From CALCTE01 sp045585835 (GTDB taxonomy: Bacteria; Bacillota; Clostridia; Oscillospirales; CAG-272): 64,000 nucleotides of DNA. The notes under the pieces are model-generated. The model was not told the DNA's origin. It made no database searches and saw nothing but the letters and a program-made list of their open reading frames with translations. The DNA lies in contig JAZMZG010000016.1 of NCBI GenBank assembly GCA_045585835.1, positions 50,346 to 114,345 of the forward strand. The letters run 5' to 3'. Numbering within the stretch: the first letter of the stretch is position 1; every line of letters begins with the position of its first letter. Positions 59,085 through 64,000 of the stretch are shown one piece after another. The position numbers were made by a program, and so were the translations under genes.

Positions 59085-60194
59085 ATGACGAAGAAATTGA
59101 CGGCGGCAATTTTAGCGCTTTTGATGTGTATTTCACTTGCCTCCTGCAAGATGGCTGTTAAGGAAAGAAGCGAAGACTTTGATTTCACGGAGCTTTCGGG
59201 TATACCGAGCGCGGATATCAAGATAGCCTATATCCACGCCGAAGATACGAGCCTTGAGCGTGACCTTGACGAATTCGTGCAAGAAAAGCTTATTGTAGGT
59301 GATAAGTTCTTGAAGCTCGATATAAGTTCGGGGGAAAGCCTTGACGGATTTTGGGACGGGCTCCTTTCCAAAGGCTACAACCTATTCTTTCTTGACGGCG
59401 GCCTTTCCGAAGAATTTATAAGTACACTTCCCACCGAAAAAGGCGACGTATACTTTGTATCTTACGGAAACACCGTCGCTCCGTCGAAAAATCTTATAAG
59501 CTTTAAGGACGATTTTCTCGAATACTCATATCTTTTGGGTGTTATTGCGGCTGAAAGCGGCGACGCAGACAGTATAGGTATCATTACCGACAGTTTCGAA
59601 TATTGCCCCGAATTTAACGCATTCGCCGCAGGTGTGAAGCTCGTAAATTCCAATATAAAGGTAATAGTTTCCGAGAGAGTGCAAACTCTTGCGCAAAACG
59701 GGTGCAAAGCGGTGTTCATACCGAGCTCCTTTAAATATAAAGGCAACACAGAACTTAAAAAGTACGGCTTTAAATCTTCTGAAGAAGGCAGTTTTTTGAG
59801 TGCGGATTACAGCGATTTTTTGGAAAGCTGTATAGAATCCGTCACAGACGGCAGCTTTAGCGGCGGAAACGTAAGCTTGGGTGCCCGACACGGCTCGATG
59901 GACCAAAGCCTTGAAACACTTGAGCTTTCTGAGGAGCTTATGGAAAAAGTAGAGGCAATAAAGAAATATTTTGTCGGCGGTATGCCCGTTTTCTCCGCAA
60001 ATCAGCTTATGATAAGCGGCGGAAAGGTCATTTCCGTACACGAGGTGCTTATCGACAACAGAGGTAATACCGTAATCGACGAAAACGGAAATTACTATTA
60101 CTACTCCGATGACGGCTTGCTTTTATGCGAAAGCTACGAGGAGCTTGTCGGGGAAAAGATGAACTACTATCTTCAAAACGTGGAATTGAAATAG
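59085..60194 (+). CDS. BMP-family (PnrA-like) substrate-binding lipoprotein
   Basis: 369 residues. Signal peptide 1-20 with lipobox SLASC (Cys21). The BMP/PnrA fold is suggested by IKIAYIHAEDTSLERDLDEF, YNLFFLDGGLSEEF, a YLLGVIAAESGDADSIGII segment, and FNAFAAGVKLVN. Such lipoproteins usually bind purine nucleosides for an ABC importer. No importer genes follow; it ends convergent with the nucleoside phosphorylase operon, which supports a nucleoside ligand by context. The C-terminal 100 residues look divergent. It follows the SufB-like gene by 11 bases. Confidence 0.7.
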   Translation: MTKKLTAAILALLMCISLASCKMAVKERSEDFDFTELSGIPSADIKIAYIHAEDTSLERDLDEFVQEKLIVGDKFLKLDISSGESLDGFWDGLLSKGYNLFFLDGGLSEEFISTLPTEKGDVYFVSYGNTVAPSKNLISFKDDFLEYSYLLGVIAAESGDADSIGIITDSFEYCPEFNAFAAGVKLVNSNIKVIVSERVQTLAQNGCKAVFIPSSFKYKGNTELKKYGFKSSEEGSFLSADYSDFLESCIESVTDGSFSGGNVSLGARHGSMDQSLETLELSEELMEKVEAIKKYFVGGMPVFSANQLMISGGKVISVHEVLIDNRGNTVIDENGNYYYYSDDGLLLCESYEELVGEKMNYYLQNVELK

Positions 60195-60230
60195 TATTGA
60201 GGTGACTACGCTCCCGCCGATTTCAAAACA

Positions 60231-60263
60231 AAAAAGAGCTTGGCAATCGCCAAGCTCTTTTAA
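60231..60263. terminator. bidirectional terminator
   Basis: Stem AAAAGAGCTTGGC / GCCAAGCTCTTTT with loop AATC, between the convergent BMP lipoprotein gene and pdp. The same AATC loop occurs in the terminator at 19146-19184. Confidence 0.88.
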
Positions 60264-60269
60264 TATTCG

Positions 60270-61574
60270 TTATACGCTTACCGCATATATGAGTGGTTTT
60301 TCTTCTGCTGGGGCGTCTTTTATGACGTAAGCTGCGCACAGAAGCGCCTTGCCTTTTTCAAGCTTATCCTTATCGTTTGTGTAAAGTACGGCGATATCTT
60401 CACCCGCACGTACACGCTCGCCCGTTTTTTTCAAAAGCTTTATGCCGGCGTGCATATCTATTACGTCTGCGCTCGTTTCTCTGCCCGCACCGAGCAAACA
60501 CGCCGCCTTGCCGACTTTTTCCGTATCCATAGAATATATATATCCGTCCTCGCTTGCCTTTAGTATTTCTTCAAATTTGGGCGCAAAGATCTTTTTTTCG
60601 TCCGTGATAAAGCCGTCATCGCCGCCCTGTGCACATATCCACTCTTTAAATTTTTCAAGCGCCTTGCCGCTTTTTATGCAGTCTTCGACCAAACCCCTTG
60701 ATTGTTCGATACTTATGCCGTGGCAAAGCACGAGCATATTGGAAGCAAGAGCAAAGCACACTTCTTTAAGGTCAATTGCCGTACCCGTACCCTTTAGGAT
60801 ATCAACTGCCTCCAACACCTCTACGGCGTTACCGACAGCGTTGCCGAGAGGAATATCCATATTCGTTATCAGAGCACGCACTTTTTTGCCGCAGGATTTG
60901 CCTATCTCGACCATCTTATCTGCCAAAGCCTTTGCCTGCTCGGGCGTTTTCATAAACGCACCCGAGCCGTATTTTACGTCAAGCACGATACTGTCTGCGC
61001 CCGAAGCGAGCTTTTTACTCATTATACTTGATGCTATAAGCGGAATGCTCTGCACTGTAGCCGTGACGTCGCGAAGAGCATACAGCTTTTTATCAGCGGG
61101 TGCAAAATTTCCGCTTTGACCTACGATGGCAATACCGATATTTTCGACTTGACGTGCGAAATCCTCCACAGAAAGCGAGGTTTTAAAGCCTTCTATAGCT
61201 TCAAGCTTATCTACCGTGCCGCCTGTATGTCCGAGCCCTCTGCCCGACATTTTTGCTACTTTTGCGCCGCAAGCGGCAACTATCGGAGCAACTATAAGCG
61301 AGGTCTTGTCACCGACACCGCCCGTGCTGTGCTTATCAACGCACATACCGCCAAAGCGTGAAAGGTCGGATACGTCTCCGCTGTCCCGCATAGCCTTCGT
61401 AAGAGTTACGGTCTCCCTGTCGTCCATACCCATAATGCAGACCGCCATAAGCCACGCAGAAAGCTGATAGTCGGGTATATTTCCCGAAACGGCACCGTCT
61501 ACGACAAAACGTATTTCTTCGTCCGAGAGATTTTCGCCGTGTCGCTTTTTGTCGATTATATCGTACATTCTCAT
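60270..61574 (-). CDS. pdp: pyrimidine-nucleoside phosphorylase
   Basis: 434 residues. Phosphorolyses thymidine/uridine to base plus (deoxy)ribose-1-phosphate. Signature KHSTGGVGDKTSLIVAP and GRGLGHTGGTVDKLE are intact, with the C-terminal domain ending in QKTGERVRAGEDIAVLY-like sequence. The start ATG at 61574 has GGGAG upstream and overlaps the deoB stop (ATGA); the frame start 12 codons upstream lies inside deoB and is rejected. Last gene of deoD-deoB-pdp. Confidence 0.95.
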   Translation of the reverse strand: MRMYDIIDKKRHGENLSDEEIRFVVDGAVSGNIPDYQLSAWLMAVCIMGMDDRETVTLTKAMRDSGDVSDLSRFGGMCVDKHSTGGVGDKTSLIVAPIVAACGAKVAKMSGRGLGHTGGTVDKLEAIEGFKTSLSVEDFARQVENIGIAIVGQSGNFAPADKKLYALRDVTATVQSIPLIASSIMSKKLASGADSIVLDVKYGSGAFMKTPEQAKALADKMVEIGKSCGKKVRALITNMDIPLGNAVGNAVEVLEAVDILKGTGTAIDLKEVCFALASNMLVLCHGISIEQSRGLVEDCIKSGKALEKFKEWICAQGGDDGFITDEKKIFAPKFEEILKASEDGYIYSMDTEKVGKAACLLGAGRETSADVIDMHAGIKLLKKTGERVRAGEDIAVLYTNDKDKLEKGKALLCAAYVIKDAPAEEKPLIYAVSV

Positions 61575-62737
61575 TTTGTAATTTCTCCCAAAAAGCTTTT
61601 GCCGCCGCATTCAAACGGTACATTCAAAAAATCGGCGACCGTTGCCGCAATATCGTCAAAGCCCTCTCTTGTGCCCAAATTTACCGCACAAAGTGACTTG
61701 CCGTAGACTATAAGAGGCGTGTATTCTCTCGTGTGGTCGGTGCTCACGTCACCGGGGTCACAGCCGTGGTCGGCGGTCACTATAAGCATATCTTCGTCGG
61801 AAAGACCGTCCATTATTTTGGGAAGCACACCGTCAAACTCCGCAAGCGCTTTGGCGTAGCCGTCGGTGTCGTTTCTGTGGCCGTATACCATATCGAAATC
61901 AACCAAATTTACAAAGCAAAGTCCCTCGAAATTTCTTGAAAGAAGCTCTTTTGCAAGCTTGATTCCTTCGGCGTTTCCTTTTGTGTAGAGCTTTTCGGTG
62001 ACTCCTCTGTGAGCAAAAATATCCGATATCTTTCCCACTCCGATGACCTCTTTTCCCACACTCGTTACAGCATCAAGAAGCGTTGTTCCCGTCGGCTCAA
62101 GCGAGAAATCGTGTCGGTTTGCGGTGCGGTAAAACTTACCGTTTTCGTCTGTTTGGAAAGGACGTGCTATAACTCTGCCAACGCCCCATTCTCCCTTTAG
62201 TATAGACCTTGCCGCCTTGCAATATTCGTAAAGCTCCGCAGGCGGAATAATGCTTTCGTGTGCGGCTATTTGGAAAACGCTGTCAGCTGAGGTATAAACG
62301 ATAAGCGCGCCCGTTTCAAGCTGCTCTTTTCCGTAATCTTCAAGCACTGCCGTGCCCGAATAAGGCTTGTTGCATATAACCTTTCTGCCCGTTATTTTTT
62401 CAAATTCGCTTATAAGCTCACTTGGAAATCCGTTCGGAAAGGTGGGAAGCGGATTTTGCGAGACAAGTCCCGCTATCTCCCAATGACCGACCGTCGTATC
62501 CTTACCCTTTGACTTTTCCATGCATCTTCCGACCGAAGCCGAAAGAGCAGCGGGGGTGCCGAGAAAATCAAGGCCCTCAATACTTGAAATACCGAGAGAA
62601 AGCATATTATCTATATTGAAAAATTCACTTTTTGAAACGCTTTTTAAGGTATTCGTGCCCTCGTCGCCGAAGAGCTTTGCATCGGGAAGTGCGCCTATGC
62701 CCACGCTATCGAGAACTATAAGGAATACTCTCTTCAT
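61571..62737 (-). CDS. deoB: phosphopentomutase
   Basis: Interconverts (deoxy)ribose-1- and -5-phosphate. 388 residues of the alkaline-phosphatase superfamily: metal sites VLDSVGIGALPDA near the start, DTVGHWEIAG-like TTVGHWEIAGL, and C-terminal TADHGCDPGDVSTDHTREYTP. It overlaps deoD by four bases and pdp by four bases, so all three are translationally coupled. Confidence 0.96.
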   Translation of the reverse strand: MKRVFLIVLDSVGIGALPDAKLFGDEGTNTLKSVSKSEFFNIDNMLSLGISSIEGLDFLGTPAALSASVGRCMEKSKGKDTTVGHWEIAGLVSQNPLPTFPNGFPSELISEFEKITGRKVICNKPYSGTAVLEDYGKEQLETGALIVYTSADSVFQIAAHESIIPPAELYEYCKAARSILKGEWGVGRVIARPFQTDENGKFYRTANRHDFSLEPTGTTLLDAVTSVGKEVIGVGKISDIFAHRGVTEKLYTKGNAEGIKLAKELLSRNFEGLCFVNLVDFDMVYGHRNDTDGYAKALAEFDGVLPKIMDGLSDEDMLIVTADHGCDPGDVSTDHTREYTPLIVYGKSLCAVNLGTREGFDDIAATVADFLNVPFECGGKSFLGEITK

Positions 62738-63477
62738 TTATCGAGCCTCTTTGCCGTTTCAAGAGCAATTTCCATCATTTGCGTAAACGTGGTCTGTCTT
62801 TCTTCTGCCGAAAGACCTTCTCCCGTTACGAGATGGTCGGATACCGTACATATTGCGAGTGCGTTTTTGCCAAAGCGTGCGGCGTTCATATAAAGTCCCG
62901 CACTCTCCATTTCTACAGCAAGCACGCCCATTTTTGCCCATTGGGGCGTGGAGCGGAGCTCCGGCGCTATATTTGCCTCGTCTACGTAAAACATATCCGT
63001 GGAAAAGAGATTTCCAACGTGGTAATTTGCCCCTATTGCCTCTGCGCAGTCCACACAGCTTTTAAGCATTTCGTAGCTTGCAATCGGCGCAAAAGTGCCG
63101 GGGAGCTTAAATTGCGATGCAAAATTCGAGTCGGTACAAGCGCCCATGCCGATAACTATATCGCGTAGCTTGACTTTTTCATTCAAAGCGCCCGCAGAGC
63201 CGATACGCATAATGTTTTCGACTCCGTATACGTTAAAAAGCTCGTGACTGTATATTGCCATTGAGGGTATACCCATACCGCTTGCCATAACCGAGACCTT
63301 TGTTCCTTTATATGTTCCCGTATAGCCTTGGATTCCTCTTACGTTGTTTATAAGCTTTGCGTTTTCGAGGAAATTTTCCGCTATGAATTTAGAGCGTAAG
63401 GGGTCACCGGGCATAAGCACGGTATGTGCAAAATCTGCGGGTGTAGCGTTGATGTGTGGGGTGGGAAAATCAGCCAT
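62734..63477 (-). CDS. deoD: purine-nucleoside phosphorylase (DeoD type)
   Basis: 247 residues of the hexameric DeoD type: MADFPTPHINATPADFA, LMPGDPLRSKFIAE with phosphate-site residues, MGIPSMAIYSHEL, MRIGSAGAL and AVEMESAGLYM with the ribose-binding Glu. The ATG at 63477 follows CAAGGAGAAC; the longer frame start at 63537 lies in the promoter region. First gene of the nucleoside salvage operon. Confidence 0.96.
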   Translation of the reverse strand: MADFPTPHINATPADFAHTVLMPGDPLRSKFIAENFLENAKLINNVRGIQGYTGTYKGTKVSVMASGMGIPSMAIYSHELFNVYGVENIMRIGSAGALNEKVKLRDIVIGMGACTDSNFASQFKLPGTFAPIASYEMLKSCVDCAEAIGANYHVGNLFSTDMFYVDEANIAPELRSTPQWAKMGVLAVEMESAGLYMNAARFGKNALAICTVSDHLVTGEGLSAEERQTTFTQMMEIALETAKRLDK

Positions 63478-63527
63478 AAAAGTTCTCCTTGATGTATATA
63501 TTTTTAAAGTTGTCCGTCGATATAGTA

Positions 63528-63556
63528 ATAATAACATAAGAAGGAAACTTTTTCAA
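63528..63556 (-). promoter_or_regulatory. promoter for deoD-deoB-pdp
   Basis: -35 TTGAAA (63551-63556), spacer 17, -10 TATTAT (63528-63533), about 45 bases ahead of the deoD start. No obvious operator is seen. Confidence 0.75.
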
Positions 63557-63620
63557 GCAAATATTTGAATACTATGTAAAAAAATGCATAAAAAAATTGC
63601 ACCTTTTTATGTTTTATATG

Positions 63621-63649
63621 TTGACAAAGCAAACAAAATGGTATAAAAT
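63621..63649 (+). promoter_or_regulatory. promoter for the partial cohesin-like gene
   Basis: -35 TTGACA (63621-63626), spacer 17, -10 TAAAAT (63644-63649). The leader that follows contains a hairpin CCACCC ... GGGTGG (63671-63695). Confidence 0.75.
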
Positions 63650-63724
63650 AATCTCGGTAGGTTATTTTGACCACCCGAAGCGCCCGCGAGGGTGGCAAAG
63701 AACAATTATAAAGGAGAAAACAAA

Positions 63725-64000
63725 ATGAAAAGAATTGCAGCATTTTTAGTAGCACTTCTTCTTGTTGCGACTTGCGTAGTTCCCGTATCTGCAGCAGATA
63801 CGACCGCAACGATGTCAAGCGCAAATGCAAAGCGCGGTGATATAGTAGTTCTTACTATTACGCTTGCGAATGCACCCCAGACGGACGTTATGGCATTCGG
63901 CCTCACACTTCCCGAAGGAATTGATTTGGTCAACAACATAGTTGACAACCCTAACTATGATCCCGAAGATCCCGATGAAGAGGATGATCCCACCATCGAC
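63725..64000 (+). CDS. secreted cohesin-like domain protein, 3' end outside the window
   Basis: 92 residues visible. Signal peptide 1-24 (ending VSAA), then a cohesin-like domain opening ATMSSANAKRGDIVVLTI, almost the same as that of the LRR-dockerin protein at 12848. After about residue 65 comes an acidic loop rich in Asp/Pro/Glu (DPEDPDEEDDP) that the other protein lacks. The rest is cut off, so it is unknown whether it also has repeats or a dockerin. The ATG at 63725 follows AAAGGAGAA. Confidence 0.85.
   Translation, partial: MKRIAAFLVALLLVATCVVPVSAADTTATMSSANAKRGDIVVLTITLANAPQTDVMAFGLTLPEGIDLVNNIVDNPNYDPEDPDEEDDPTID

Overview
The window looks like chromosomal DNA of an uncultured, probably gut-associated member of the Bacillota, class Clostridia. 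The reasons are moderate GC content, AGGAGG-type ribosome binding sites with frequent GTG and TTG starts, sigma-A promoters with 17-bp spacers, a T-box leader, a CIRCE/HrcA heat-shock operon, RNase J, and secreted proteins with cohesin-like, BspA-type leucine-rich-repeat and dockerin modules. I cannot place it to genus. There are no rRNA genes, insertion sequences, phage genes or CRISPR arrays.

Layout: 1-3.3 kb (minus) is a cell-wall operon transcribed alpha/beta hydrolase -> membrane-anchored MurF-type ligase -> Ddl (cut by the window edge). 3.4-8.3 kb (plus) carries DUF951, prfA, tsaC-type, coaE, a lytic transglycosylase and an M18 aminopeptidase, followed by murA and ligA. 11.9-15.7 kb is an accessory island: a small XRE regulator diverges, across palindromic operators, from an unknown gene that overlaps the start of a 955-residue cohesin-LRR-dockerin protein. 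RNase J (minus, long leader) and three tRNA genes (Met, Glu, Glu) follow. 18-26 kb holds a spermidine-synthase-like protein, a lone MazF, murD, a PLP lyase-family gene abutting metA, rarA and a DUF421/DUF4363 membrane cluster. Between 26.1 and 26.65 kb a strong promoter and a terminator bracket a transcript with no clear gene.

26.6-30.4 kb (minus) is pheS-pheT under a T-box. A ferritin-like protein and a GIY-YIG protein follow on plus. 31.3-44.4 kb is one co-directional minus run: hrcA-grpE-dnaK-dnaJ, then rpoZ-priA-def-fmt-Zn peptidase-rsmB-rlmN and two half-size chromate transporters. 44.6-49.1 kb (plus) is an amino-acid ABC transporter with a circularly permuted binding protein and a permease carrying its own secreted N-terminal domain, followed without a gap by a sensor kinase. 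49.1-54.1 kb (minus) has a heterodimeric ABC exporter and two small membrane proteins. 54.2-60.2 kb (plus) has a membrane-linked XRE regulator, a glycosyltransferase/acyltransferase/CrtO-like trio, a two-gene SufC-SufB-type Fe-S assembly system and a BMP-type lipoprotein. The latter converges on the minus-strand nucleoside salvage operon deoD-deoB-pdp. The last 280 bases begin a second secreted protein whose N-terminal module matches that of the LRR-dockerin protein.

The most unusual observations are the circular permutation of the solute-binding protein, the ectodomain-bearing permease, the cohesin and dockerin modules on one polypeptide under an apparently self-controlled XRE switch, the lipid-type GT8/acyltransferase/CrtO cluster, and the orphan transcript near 26.3 kb. 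All functional calls come from reading the translated sequence; no database search was run.
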